This document shows positions 33,201 through 45,847 of a stretch of DNA of 64,000 nt, in pieces (position 1 is the stretch's first letter; every line of letters begins with the position of its first letter). The notes below the pieces were generated by a model. The model worked only from the letters and a program-made list of their open reading frames with translations, was not told the DNA's origin and made no database searches. The translations under genes and the position numbers were made by a program. The stretch comes from Otis tarda (Eukaryota > Chordata > Aves > Otidiformes > Otididae): contig CM048552.1 of assembly GCA_026413225.1 (NCBI GenBank), positions 22,433,001 through 22,497,000 on the forward strand. Reading direction: 5' to 3'.

Positions 33201-36200
33201 ATTTTGCAAAACAGTCAAAAGAGACCATTTGTCTCAAAGAAGAACTCAAATAAATTAACCAAGTTCCTCTCCCACTTTCTGTATCCTTTGTTTTCAGGAA
33301 TTTTCAGTGATGAATGCAATAGAAAAACATAACCCACTCAAACCAGAATGGAAATTTTCTTCCCCTTTCACAAATGCTGTGGGTGTCTTTTATGCAAAAA
33401 TAAGATCCTGAACATGACAGTACATTTTACTCCTATACAGAGAGCATCTTTGATTCATATCTGCTTTGGCAAAGAGCCTAAGAAAAATACACTTACACAA
33501 TGCACAAACAGTTAGGGATTTTCCTATTTCTCTAGGGTTTTCCCCATTTGTGGTATTACTCAACTGTAGCTAGAGGTTATCTGAACAGACACCACCAACG
33601 TGCAGCATTCTCAATAGAAGGTGTGGTGCCAACTTTTTAGCTAGAACAGCAACTTCTCCTTAATCTAAGCCAATTGTAATATCACATTTTTTTGTTTAAA
33701 CACTGTAGAGAAGAAAGTGAGATCAACAGAGGAAGACTTGGATTTGGGGGCACAGAGAGTATTTTCATTAATCAAAATTGCCAAGGAAAAGAAACAAAGA
33801 TTAGACCTGCTTCTCGTGTCCTCTCATATCTCCAAGCACTGAATCAAGCACAGAAGTGTGGAAATTCTTCCCTGAATGTTCTGTCATGCAGGAAGGAGCC
33901 TGAGGCAAATTTGGTTTCATGGTCTACCTGTTAGCTCTGTTGTACCTTGTTCATAGAAGACCTGATGGCAGCTTTTCCACAATTCCATAAGGAACAGTAA
34001 TATGCCTGAAAATGCCTTGAAATTTATTCTTTAATTGGGATCAGGTTGTCAGATACCTAACATTCATTCATTAAGGTGCCCACATTACAGTCAGTGAACG
34101 TACAGCGAACAGGATTTCCCCCTTCTGAAAGATTCTCAGTGGCAAAGCTATTACCTACATTCCTACTTTAGGTTCAACTGTCAGAGAGGGCAGAGAAAAA
34201 GGAACATGACCATCCTCTGATACTTCCCTTTATTCCAGCAACTTCTGTTCTTTGACCACCATTTAAAGCAGGTATGGGACAGTGCGTAGGCTTACAACAC
34301 AGGGAAAGTGTTGTCTTAATATGGTGTGGTCTTGCAATAACCAATACACCAAACTGTAGCCAAAAGGCTGATAAAGATGATTAATCTAATCATGTTCTTT
34401 TTATTTCCAGTTGAGAGGGGATGCTCTGCACAAATCCATCTTATTCTGCACACAATTAGAAAGGATCTCCCAGATCACAGGGCTCAGTCCCCTGACAACC
34501 ACAGGCGCCACATCATCTAATCCTTTTCAAAAACTGGTAAAGCTTCATTTTAAAATCAGGCTTTCATGTGCACAGTTCTGAAGACAGTTTCCCGCTAGGG
34601 TTCATTTGGTGCCTTGTAAAGTGGTAGTATTTTTTGTCTCAGTTGGGAGCACCACAACCACGTCAAATCAGCAGTTATCGTCCAATACAGAGAGGGAGCT
34701 ACTTACCCCTTTCTATGCAAGCAATCCACCAGCAGCCACCTTTTCTCCATCTGCTCACTCCATTCAGTTCATGGAGGAAAAAGCCTACAGATGCTGGGCC
34801 ATAAGAGTCCTAAATGATTTCTCATGGCCTCTAATGAGAAACCTGGCAATGCTACGGGGATCTCAATCACTTCCATAAAGAAAAGGGTCTTTGAGCAGTG
34901 GACAGCCACAGTTAAAGTGCTACAGATCAATTTAATATTATTTAAGATGCAATTTAAGAACTTTGGACAGAAACAGGATTCAGAGCTGTGCTACAAGCTT
35001 CTCAGACTATCAACAAATGACTGCAATTCTTTCATAGAGACATTCAGACACGGAAAATATACAGGGAGGACTTCACAAATGGAAACAACTGAGTATGCTT
35101 TAGCTTCCAGAGCTATTTTCATAGGCGAAGGAGATAATGGCTTTGCACTTTAGATGTCATTGATGCTGGTGGGGACTGGAACCTCACAGGACTTTTCTAA
35201 TTCTATTCTTATAAAGGTCACCCCTGTATTTATCATACCAAATGTAAGGAAACAGAAGGCTTTACAAAAAGAGAAAGCAGAGAGATAGCATAATGATTCC
35301 TGTCCTACTAAAAGCAATCTTAACGATATCAAGGTCAAGTATTTATACAAAAAGTGTGTTATTGGAAATAGGTGAAAAGGAAAAATAATAGGCCTACAGA
35401 ATACACTTGTCAATTTAATAAAATTGTGGTTATATTTAATGAAAACCAGAGGAATTATAATCAGTAATACACATAACATAAAAATTTAGAACCGTTAAAA
35501 ATTCATAGTTAGTACTGCTGATACAGCATCCCTAAAACACCTTTTCTCAAACGGAGCATCTCTATTTGTTTTGAAGTCATGTGTAATTATTTTCATTGCC
35601 ACGGTAAAACAATCTTACTGATGATCCTTTTTAATTTTTGGCAAACCACAAAGTTGTTCTTCAACTTTTACTGACAATGTGGTAATCAGATACATGTGAA
35701 CAGCACGCAGTGGGGTCAGCTAAGCAATCCTTGAAGGAAACATTTAGACTGTCATCCATGCAGAAAAGAAATAGGCACCTGAACTTCTGGCAAAGCATTA
35801 TTTTGGACTAATTTGAACTACTGCTTCTACAAGACCACTTGGATGTTGCTGGATTTTTTTACAGAATGCTAAAAACAAAGCATCTGAGTCATGCCTATGC
35901 ATTTTCCAGCTCCAAGCCTCTCTGTGTGCGGTCCAAGCGGAACAAAAACAATCCTATCACATTAACACGGCGCTGAACTGGGAAGGATAAGTGCTACTGA
36001 GAAGTGGGATATTAAGCTCGGGCGCAGTAGCATGCTAATGAGGTCACGCACTTTTTGGATGAGAGCTGGCTTGTTTCCAAGAGAGCAAGGTGATGTCTGC
36101 CTGTGTTAACACCATGTTGACGTGCTCTCAACTAAACAGTGACCTGACAATGAACAAACAGGGAAGAGATTACTTGGTTTATTGAAGATAATTGGGCAAT

Positions 36201-37300
36201 CTTTAGTAAGGCTTTGTAGTGGCCTAAAGCATAGCCTTTTACCAATTTTTGCTTCCTGCACCATTTGCCATCTCACATGCATATGCAAATGTATGGACCC
36301 TGTCCTCCACCATCTGATGTTCGTCGCAAGGCCAACACTTCCATTACAGCCTAGTAGTGCTTCAGTAATGCAGGAGCATGTGACTAACAAGACGCTCAGG
36401 CCTCTTAGATTTTCGTCCTTCTGTTTACCTCCTACTATTCAGGAATAACAGAGATTTCGGTCTTCAAGTCAGTATGTGCTTCCTCCTGCACTGTACTGAT
36501 GCAAAAGAATCCTGTTCCCATACTTTAACTGGACTGTCCTGTATTTTAGCTGGACTGCATGCGGTATGTAGCATCTTCTGACCATTACGGCAGCTGCATG
36601 GCCGTACCCCTTTCACAGAGCAGAAAGAGTTGGCAGCACAGTAATTATATTTCTGGGAACTCTGAAGTGAAATGCATTTATCCTGTAAGTGAATGTCCAC
36701 TCAAAACAATATTGTTTTGAGGTCTCACAACTGGGAAGAATATTCCCCTCTTGTTTTGGGGGTTTTTTTTAAGTGAATTGTATGTAAAAATAATGCTGTG
36801 ATACAAAAAGGGCCTACATAAAAACCACTTGTTTTAAATTTATTGGACCAAAAGGAGCTATGAGAGTCTGAAATAAAAGCTGCCTGTTCTATTGTATGCT
36901 TTAACTCCAGGACTAGGCGCAGAATTTGCTTGAAGCAACAGTACGCTCTAGTTTCTTTTTTTTTTTAGAAAAAAATAAACCAAAGCAAAACAAAACAAAA
37001 AATTGTCAATCATTTTGATGTCATGTTTCCTAAAATATTAATACAAGTTGTTAACAACACAGAATTGCATACAATAGACAAAGCAAAATTAAAATGCACT
37101 TTGAATGCCATAGCCTCAGCTGCTATAAATCAGCACCATCCTATACATAGCGTCAAAAATTTCAGACCACTCAGTTACTCGAAAGGCCAACTAATCTACC
37201 AAATCAGCACTTCTAGTCTAACACTGGGACAGGGACATTCTCACACAGCATTCATGGGTATTTCAATGAATGACTGGAAATCTCATACAGAGGATGATAA
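30235..37300. other. IL17REL intron 1, part below the large CR1
   Basis: AT-rich. A decayed unknown repeat may lie near 34400-34560 (AAAGGATCTCCCAGATCACA-GGGCTCAGTCCC), but it was not identified. No exon recognised. Confidence 0.55.
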
Positions 37301-39093
37301 AATGGAATCAAAGAAATTTAGAGTGGAAGGGATCTCTGGAGGTCACCAAGTCCAGCCTCCTGCTAGAAGTAGTACTGTCAGCAACACCAGATTAAGTCAG
37401 GCACTACTTTGGCCATTTCTTGAAAAACTGGAGGACATCCACATCTCTCCAGACAACCATGGACATTGAGGTTAGGATGGCATAATGATCTCTGTAGCAC
37501 AGAAGAGGCTACAAAAAAAAAACTGTAGTCAAGTTCCCTCAGCTGTGCTGACAGCACCAGCCCAAATCCTGAGCCCTGAGGAACACCACTTGTGACTGGC
37601 CGCCAACTGGATTTAACTCCATTCACCACAATGCTTTGGGCTCAGCCATCCAGTCAGTTCTTTACCCAGCGAAATGTACACCCATCCAAGGCACGAGCAG
37701 CCAGTTTCTCCAGGAGAATGCTGTGGGAAATGGTGTCAAAGGCCTTACTAAAGTCCAGGTAAAAAACATCCACATTCTTTCCCTCATCCACTAAGTGGGT
37801 CACCTTGTCATAGAAGGAGATCAGGTTGGTCAAGGAGGACCTGCTTTTCATAAACCCACGCTGACTGAGCCTGATCACCTGGTTATCCTGTACATGACAC
37901 ATGATGGCACTCAATACAATCTGCTCCATAATTTTCCTTGGCATCGAGGTCAGTCTGACAGGCCCATGAGCCTTTTGTTATATTTTCTTTCCCCTGTTCA
38001 GCTGAGGAGAGTCATTAGTGGCCACCTAGCATCCAACCAGGACCAAGACACCACACTCCCTCAGTACCCTGGGTGGATCCTATCCAAGGGATGCATGTCT
38101 AACTGGTGTAGCAGGTCGCTAACCATTTCCCCTTGGATTATGGGGGCTTCATTCTGCTCCCCATCCCAGTCTTCCAGCTGAGGGGGCTGGGTACCCAGAG
38201 AACAACTGGTCTTACTATTAAAGACTGAGCAAATAAGGCATTAAGTACCTCAGCTGTTTCCTTAGCCTTTGTCACTATGTTTTCCTCTGCATCCAATAAA
38301 GGATGGAGATTTTCCTTAGCCTTGCTTTTGTTGTTAATGTATTTATAGAAACATTTTTTAATTGTCTTTTAGGCAGTAGCCAGGTTAAGTTCTAGCTGGG
38401 CTTTGGCCCTTCTAATTTTCTCCCTGTATAACCTCACAGCATCCTTGTAGTCCTCCTGAGTGGCCTGCCCCTTCTTCAAAGGTCATAAACTCTCTTTTTT
38501 TTCCTGAGTTCCAGTCAAAGCTCTCTGTTCAGCCAGGTCAGTCTTCTTCCCTGCCAATTCATCTTTCAGCACATGGGGACAGCCTGCTCCTGCATCTTTA
38601 AGATTTCCTTCTTGAAGAATGTCCAGCCTTCCTGGACACCTTTGCCTTTCAGGACTGCATCCCAAGGGACTCTGTCAACCAGGCTCCTAAACAGGCCACA
38701 GTCTTTCCTCCAGAAGTCCAAGGTAGCAGTGCTGCTAACCCCCCTTTTTACTTCTCCAAGAATCAAAAACTCCATTATTTCATGATCGCTATGCCCAAGT
38801 TGGCCTCCAACCACCTCATCAAACACAAGTCCTTCTTTTGTTTGCAAACAACAGGTCCAGTGGGGCGCCTGCTTTAGTTGGCTCACTCAACAGCTGTGTC
38901 AGGAAGTTATCCCCCACACACTCCAGAAACCTCATAGACTGTTTCTTCTCCACTGTTATTGTCTTTCCAGCAGACATCTGGTCAGTTGAAGTCCCCCACA
39001 AGAACAAGGGCTAGCAATTGTGAGACTTCTCCCAGCTGCTTACAGGATATTTCATCTGGCTCTTTATCCTGGTTGGGTGGTCTATAAGAGACT
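37301..39093 (-). mobile_element. CR1 LINE, long but rearranged copy
   Basis: On the minus strand it carries reverse transcriptase sequence at 37654-37944 with the motif VFYLDFSKAFDTISH. It also carries the endonuclease end and linker (SDHEIMEF, KDCGLFRSLV) at 38560-39000. The 3' tail at 37301-37380 lacks clear 8-bp repeats and is joined near 37540 to the reverse transcriptase region, so the ORF2 C-terminal part is deleted. The segment 37968-38055 is not CR1 (see separate entry). Frameshifts and stops are frequent. It lies in IL17REL intron 1, same strand as the gene. Confidence 0.93.
37968..38055 (+). mobile_element. LTR-tail-like segment within the CR1 copy
   Basis: GAGCCTTTTGTTATATTTTC, then TTTCCCCTGTTCAGCTGAGG, then CACCTAGCATCCAACCAGG ending in CACCACA. 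This resembles, from memory, the last about 90 bp of a common avian ERVL LTR. It sits where CR1 should continue from GACAGGC to CTCCCTCAG and replaces that part. No target-site duplication or rest of an LTR is visible. Confidence 0.5.
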
Positions 39094-42000
39094 TGAAAAT
39101 AACAGAGGTCAAACTAACAAAGCTCAAGCCTAGCTTCTTTCAAACTGGACATATTAGAACAGGAAAGCAGAATATGTTACAGCTTTTATACTCTAGCTTT
39201 CAAGTCCTTACCTCAAGGGACAGCCAGGTTAAACATCCTCCTTAACCTGAAGCAGTTCTAACCCTAAGTTGTCTGTTTGCCATGCTGACCAGTAAACAAG
39301 AGGGCTTCCCAAGCCTGCTGTCAAAGCACTGATATTGTATAGAGAGGAAATGAAAGAACGATGGTCTGAGGAAAGGACAAGCAAGATGCAGTGTAATTTT
39401 TAAAGTAGAGTGCTTTCAACATTCAAATGGGAGATCTGTTTCCTACTTCAAAGGCCAATTACATTTTATTCTGAGCAGTCATCAGAAAAAAAAAAACAAA
39501 AAACAGAAACTGAAACTTTGGAAGAGTGGCTCTCAGCAGCTACTCTGAAGAGAGAACGTCCAATTTTGGCTGATAACTCAGGTGTCTGGGCTCTAGAGAG
39601 TGAAGCTCAGACTAATCCAGTGCTTAACTTTTTCCCTTGCCTAACTTGAGGCAGCACTATGCTGAGCATGCAGGTTTCTCGTAATGCCTTGACAAGTCGC
39701 TAATACTTTCTCATGATCCCCATTTAATCTGTATTTAATAACCTGGAAAAATAGGAAAGGAGAAGGGCCACAGAATGGGTGAATGTTGCACAGATCTATC
39801 TTGAAATGTTGGAGGCAGAGGGTCTTAAAAACAAAAATGAACTTGCTAATCCCAACCCTGTCAGCATGGATCACAAAGTCATATTAAAATTTAGAACAAA
39901 GTACACTTGGCAATAATTTCTTATAACAGTTTCAAGACTTTGGAGGCCACATGTCAGGCTGAGACACCCTTCAAAGCCATGGACAGAAATGCAGGAGCAC
40001 ATGTTTCGGGTTTTTCTAGCTCCCATAAGAATGGTGTTCCTCCCTCTTCTCCTTAAACAGAGAAAAATCTCAGAACTAAATAAACTTAGAACTACCCTTG
40101 ATTGTAGTTCTTCCTGCTGAGAAATATTTTTAAGTGTTGAATATGGTTTTATTCTAGCCCTAGCTTGTTATGTTGTATGAGGATATAAGGTCGTACAAAT
40201 GATCCCTCAGGCCATGCTAGAAGCAGTGGTAGAGCAGTCTCAGATGGCAGTCCTGAGAGGGCACTGCGTTCCTTCCTGGTTCCACAGCATCAGTTAAAGA
40301 ACTACTTCCATTACAGACTTAGTGATAAAGAGCCTGACTAGCTCTAATAGTGCTTGCTTGACTCACAGCAGAATGAGGAAAATCTTAGTACATGTAGGTG
40401 AAAAACTTTTTTTGGCAGCTGTATACTTGAAAATATTGGAGACAGATAGAGGATTATTGCCTAACTATTCATATTTCTGTTATCATGGCATCTGAAAGTC
40501 TTAACCCTACATCAGAACTCTTACACCAGAATCCCTGCATACTTGCCTTTCCTCTCCTATCAAGACCAACCAAAGCCAAAAACACCTTTCCGTGAGAGAG
40601 CTAGCAGTGTGAATACATCAAAAATCAACAAACATTCAAAATTTGCTGTGTAGAAAAGTCCTACTAAAAATATCTATATTGTATATTCCAGCTGAAACAT
40701 TTACAGTTTGAGATAACTGATACAGAAGCTAGTGAGGAATAAATTTGGAAATGATAAAGAACAATAAATCATACAAAATACAAATGAAAAAATAATTACT
40801 CAAAAAGTCATTACATAGTCTATTTCCCTTTTTACTATTAACTCAAAATCTTGTAAGGTTTTTACGGGGAGGAAAAAAAAAAAGAAAAAAAATAAAGGGA
40901 AAAAAAGCAAACTATGGAATAATCATATAATCATATAATTCGGCTTTATCTTGTGTATCTTCCATGTTGCTAAAGTTAGTACAGCCCAATTAAAAGGAGG
41001 CAGAAGTCCAAAAGAAGGGTTTCCAAAGAGGCAGGATCCCATCAACTTTACAACAGCAGCATTGTTTCACCTGACTCTCCCAATCACGCTCTTGTCCCTA
41101 GAGGCAGCAATAATTCCTGGCCTCAGTTTAATAAACCCATCAGTATTCAGTACCTTCATATATTGCTTCACCCTATGTCTCATTTTTAATGATAGCCCTT
41201 TCTCACTGAAAACCACCTATGCCACACATTCACCTAAAAGGTGTATGTGTTTTTTTCCCCCTAAGTGGAAAAGAAAATAAGCTACAAAGGCAGACTGAAT
41301 GGTAACACAGATGTGATTATGCTCCAAAAATTATTCTATCATATTTAAATATAACACATTGAAAACAAGGGGGAAAAGTAAAGGAACACATGACCAAAAC
41401 TAAGGATGAAGTATGATACCATAATGAGAATTGCAAGAATAAATTAAAAAAAAAAACAAATAAGGAATAAAATATAATAAAACATATCAAAATTTGAAAA
41501 GTAAGGGAGAAATCTCTCATTGCAGTCATAGAAGGAAGAACAGTAGGTCAGGGAGATGAGGAAGTGGGGAAAAGATCAAGGAAGTTTGCATACGTAGGGA
41601 TAAAAGGGGAAAATAAAACTGGAGACACTGAAACATATTAACTGCAGTAAGTTCTATTTCCTCAAAGTTTTTCCAAGAAAAATGAATGCACAATGAATCC
41701 ACATCTAGCACTGTACAATGTTGTTTATATGATTCATACTTTCTGAAAATGTGCAGGCAAGTAGAGGCAACTCCAAGACAATCAGTTTTCCAGAAATAAT
41801 TGAAATTTACCACAGATATTCAAAGCAACTAAGCTGAAATACTTTCTTGCAAGAGAGAATTTGCAAAGTAAAACTAAAACTCTCTTCATTTTTGCATAGA
41901 CACTTCCTGAATGAGATGGTATGTCCCTCACAGTTTTCATGGTGAGTCCCATATTTTGTGTGCTGGAAGGGCAAGATATGCCATATAGCAAGACAGGTCT

Positions 42001-42094
42001 TCGGCTCTGTTGACTGTTCCAAAGGAATAAGTGAAATATGACTTGAAAAAACATCTTTAGATCCCACAAAAGGGAAAATGACATGTGAAAGCAG
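39094..42094. other. IL17REL intron 1, part above the large CR1
   Basis: AT-rich, with an A-rich stretch at 40873-40912. Overlapping minus ORFs at 41526-42121 begin with a hydrophobic run but run into a CR1 remnant and are not convincing. Confidence 0.55.
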
Positions 42095-42300
42095 AGATAT
42101 TAGGATTAGAAAAGAACTCAAGATGCCATTTACTCTACATTTCTGCCGTAGGAAAAATGATCTTTATCTGAGACACATCTGAGAGATATTTGCTTAGCAT
42201 GTGCAGAGATCTCTGTAGGCTCCGCAGGCAATCTATTCCAGTGCTCAGTATCATTAGTTACTGTGACTTTCCAGCTTATTCATGACCTCAGAAAATTCTG
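42095..42300 (-). mobile_element. Old CR1 3' end remnant
   Basis: GATATTAGGATTAGAAAAGA-CTCAAGATG-CATTTACTCTACA, followed by CTCCGCAGGCAATCTATTCC-AGTGCTCAGTA, follows the antisense CR1 3' end (TTGGAAAAGACCTCAAGA, GGCAACCTGTTCCAGTGCTC) with many changes. Confidence 0.6.
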
Positions 42301-43604
42301 GTGCAGTGAATTCCTACAGTTGTGAAGGCAAGGTCAGGGCTGGGATGTGTCTGTATCACATCTGAGTATACATCATTTTACCAGTTCTGCGATTATTCCT
42401 AGCCAAGCAGTTCAGAGCTGGCTGGGAATTTCCTCAGCAACGCAGTGCTGTTCAGGACATATTTTCTATTTTTGTGTTTTTGAGATGGCAAATAATTTCC
42501 TGATATCCACAAACCAGCCAAAAATCTTAACAAAATCAGAAAAGTTATTACCTCTCCTAAAAAAAAATTGTCCTGCCTAGATTTGATCAAATTACAAGTA
42601 GCTTTCCAGCTGCAAAGCTGTCAGTGAGACAGCAATATTCTGCAGTTGTGGAAAGCACCTGCTCCCCAGTCTCAATGTTCACCACTGAGTTTTGCGTCCA
42701 AAAGGAGCTGAATGATATCTTCCCTCCCTAAGATCAGAGCTGAGAGAGATTCGTGAGCTAAAATTTGCTGCCAGTAATAAAGGTCAGCTGCTCCCATCTC
42801 CCGCTGATCTTGCTTGGATATCCCCTTTTGGTTTTTAGTATCTACCTCCTGCTACAGGTACAGATTGCACATACTTATGTCTCGTGGTGGTGAAGCTTCT
42901 AGCACTGCTTTGTGTTTCAGTTTCAGGACGCCTTGTTAGGTCCTGTTCCAACATCTATTAATTTTCTGTCCCCAGCTTTCATGACCATCTGTAGCGCCTC
43001 TGCTCTTGTACTCCAGTGGCTTATCTCTTTCCAGACCTTGTAACCTTTTTTCCAGGGTTCGCCAGAAAGGGAGAAGTAAGAAAGAAAAGAACAAGAGCTA
43101 CTGTTGCATTTTTGCAAGTTCTAAATTGCAGAGCTTTCTCCATCTCCACCTCTCCTGACAGAAGTGGTGGTAGATGCTCTAATAATGAGGAACACTGGAG
43201 AGTTTTCTAAGTCCCTGCTTGTACCTGTCACTGGCTGTTTGCTTCTCAGGGGGTAAGGAAACGGGATGGCACTCAACCAGTGGCATAGGACACAGCAGGA
43301 AACATGAAAGCTAAGTGTCTCGTGTCATTGCCAAGCTACTTTTGACCCTAAGAGCGAATGTAAAACACAATCCAAGAGATAAGTCACCTAAACGTGCTGA
43401 ACTGCAGCTCTCCTGACTACCAGCAGAGAAGGTAAGCAGGGATATCTAAGCAAATGGGTTAATATCAATCTAATACAGTGATTCAACATGATTGAGCCCC
43501 TTAAGTATGACTGCTTTAACTAATGAGTACTTAACACTTAATTATGGTATTCAAAGCACTTAATTAAACACGTAATTAAGATACATCACCCAGGAAGGTC
43601 AGCA

Positions 43605-43740
43605 CAATTTTGTACTTGTGAAAACTGGAGAAAGGAAATTACTTGAACAGGGCCACACAAGTGAGTCAGTGACAGGCAGGGATGTGAAACCCAGGCTTTT
43701 TATCCAGGACATGCTCTTGTAGATTGTACTACATCTCAGC
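43605..43740 (+). mobile_element. MIR-like SINE remnant
   Basis: GGAGAAAGGAAATTACTTGA, then CAGGGCCACACAAGTGAGTC-AGTGACAGGCAGGGATGTGA and AACCCAGGCTTTTTATCC. This is the order of the MIR core (AAGTAACTTGCCCAAGGTCA, CACAGCTAGTAAGTGGCAGA, GGATTCGAACCCAGGTC). Old and single copy here. Confidence 0.6.
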
Positions 43741-45060
43741 AAATATCAGCAGAGGATATATTTTATATTTTTATTCAACTCCTCCAGTCATTAATTATAA
43801 CAATGCATACACAAAAAAAGTCTGTGGTGAATCATCTTCCTGTGTTGGGACTTCACTCTGTATCTCTCTCTCACTCAAAGGAAAACAGATCTCTGATCAG
43901 TCTCGTTAGACATTTTCCATGTCTAAAACTAGTTTTTCAAACAGATTTTAAAGAACAACTGAATTATGTCACCTAGATTATAAAGTCCATTTTCAGAGGC
44001 TCGGGATCACTTTTACAATACAAATTGCATACCTTAATAATGAACAAAAAAATGCCAATTTGTGTCAGCTGAGGTAGCGGCCTAAGGGCTGTATTTTTTT
44101 CACTGTTTTTGCAGTGTGTAGTATTCAGCCAGAATGGTCTCATCCATGGCATAAATATACAATAAAGAAACACTACGTACTTCAACCATTAATAGCACGA
44201 ACATGGAGCAGCTATATCAAGAATTTACTGCCAATAACCTTCGTAACTGCAGGGAAATCCCAGATTCAGTTTAGGGTTTCCTTCTTTATCGATGGACTTT
44301 GGAAATGTTACTACATTTAATGTCAGACAATACAAATACTATTTCATAGTTCTCTCGAGAGTTTTTTTAAATGTAGTGCTCTTGATCTTTACCAGCTGTT
44401 GAGTCAAATTTGGCGTAAGCCTGTTTCTTTGTGTACAGCCTGCAAACAATGTGGATTGTAAAATGAGTAGGGCACAAACCCAATTTCAATTGCAGGCTGG
44501 GATTCCCCTATGTTTTTGCAGGGAAACTTGGTTGATAACTGTGTTTGCTATTGGGTGAGGCATAGAGGCCAAGCCCATTGTATTTAACCTTTGAATTCCA
44601 GAATATCATGGGAGCTCTATAGCCAAGCCATTAAAATAAGGAAGGAGAAATAAATCATAATACATAATAAAGCTTGGTTGTTCCTTTGCCATCACTCAAG
44701 CCACAATTTTAAACTTTCAGGCTGTTTAAATTTTCATGTAATACTTGCATAAACACCCGATGTTCTTCTGGTTTTTTTCCCTTCTTTTACTGGACAGAAG
44801 CACAGTTTGTGGTGCAGTAATGAAACCTGGATGTTGCCTTATACAAGGCAATGCAAGGATGTCTTGCTGAATACTCATGGTAAACTATGAATGATTCATA
44901 AAGTCATAACAAGATCCAAGATCTAAACAGTTCAGTGTAAAGAGGTTTTAGGTCATACACCTGAAAACAGTTATGTCCCTATTTCCCTTTAGAGTAAAAC
45001 CAACGCTTTACTCTGATAAGGAGTACCCAAGGAGGTCAAAACTGCTTACAAATATTCAAG

Positions 45061-45847
45061 GAATCATAGAATCATAGAATGGTTAGGGTTGGAAGGGACC
45101 TTCGAAGGTCATCTAGTCCAACCCCCCTGCAAGGAGCAGGGACATCCCTGACTAGATCAGGTTGCTCAGAGCCTCATCCAGCCTGGCCTTGAACGTCTCC
45201 AGGGATGGGGCCTCCACCACCTTTCTGGGCAACCTGTTCCAGTGTTCTATAACTCGCATTATAAAAAATTTTTTCCTAATTTCCAATCTAAATCTACCTC
45301 CCTCTATTTTAAAACCATTACCCCTCGTCCTATTGCAACAGGCCCTACTAAACAGCCTTTCCCCATCTTTCCTGTAGGCCCCCTTGAGGTACTGGAAGAC
45401 CACTATCAGGTCTCCCCGGAGCCTCCTCTTCTCCAGGCTGAACAGCCCCAATTCTCTCAGCCTGGCCTCATACGAGAGGTGCTCCAGCCCTTTTATCATC
45501 TTCGTGGCCCTCCTCTGGACCTTCTCCAACTGGTCCATGTCCTTCTTGTGTTGGGGGCTCCAGAACTGGACACAGTACTCCAGGTGGGGTCTCACCAGGG
45601 CAGAGTAGAGGGGGACAATCACCTCCCTCGACCTGCTGGCCACGCTCCTCTTGATGGAGCCCAGGATGCGGTTGGCCTTCTGGGCCGCAAGGGCGCATTG
45701 CCCACTCATGTTGAGCTTCTCGTCCACCAGCACTCCCAAGTCCTTCTCCTCAGGGCTGCTCTCAATCCATTCTCCGCCCAGCCTGTATTTGTGCCTGGGA
45801 TTGCCATGACCCAGGTGCAGGACCTTGCACTTGGCCTGGTTGAACAA
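45061..45847 (-). mobile_element. CR1 LINE, 3' fragment with intact ORF2 end
   Basis: Starts with GAATCATAGAATCATAGAAT (tail repeats on the minus strand) and ends in the ORF2 region reading [12 protein letters not shown]. It carries an uninterrupted 231-codon frame covering the C-terminal part of reverse transcriptase and the conserved end ([38 protein letters not shown]). Few stops suggest a fairly young insertion. It is 5' truncated and lies in IL17REL intron 1. Confidence 0.96.

Noticed and set aside
41526..42121. Overlapping minus-strand ORFs starting with a signal-like sequence
   Set aside because: They overlap an old CR1 remnant at 42095 and show no conserved pattern. The real signal-peptide exon is at 48192-48293.
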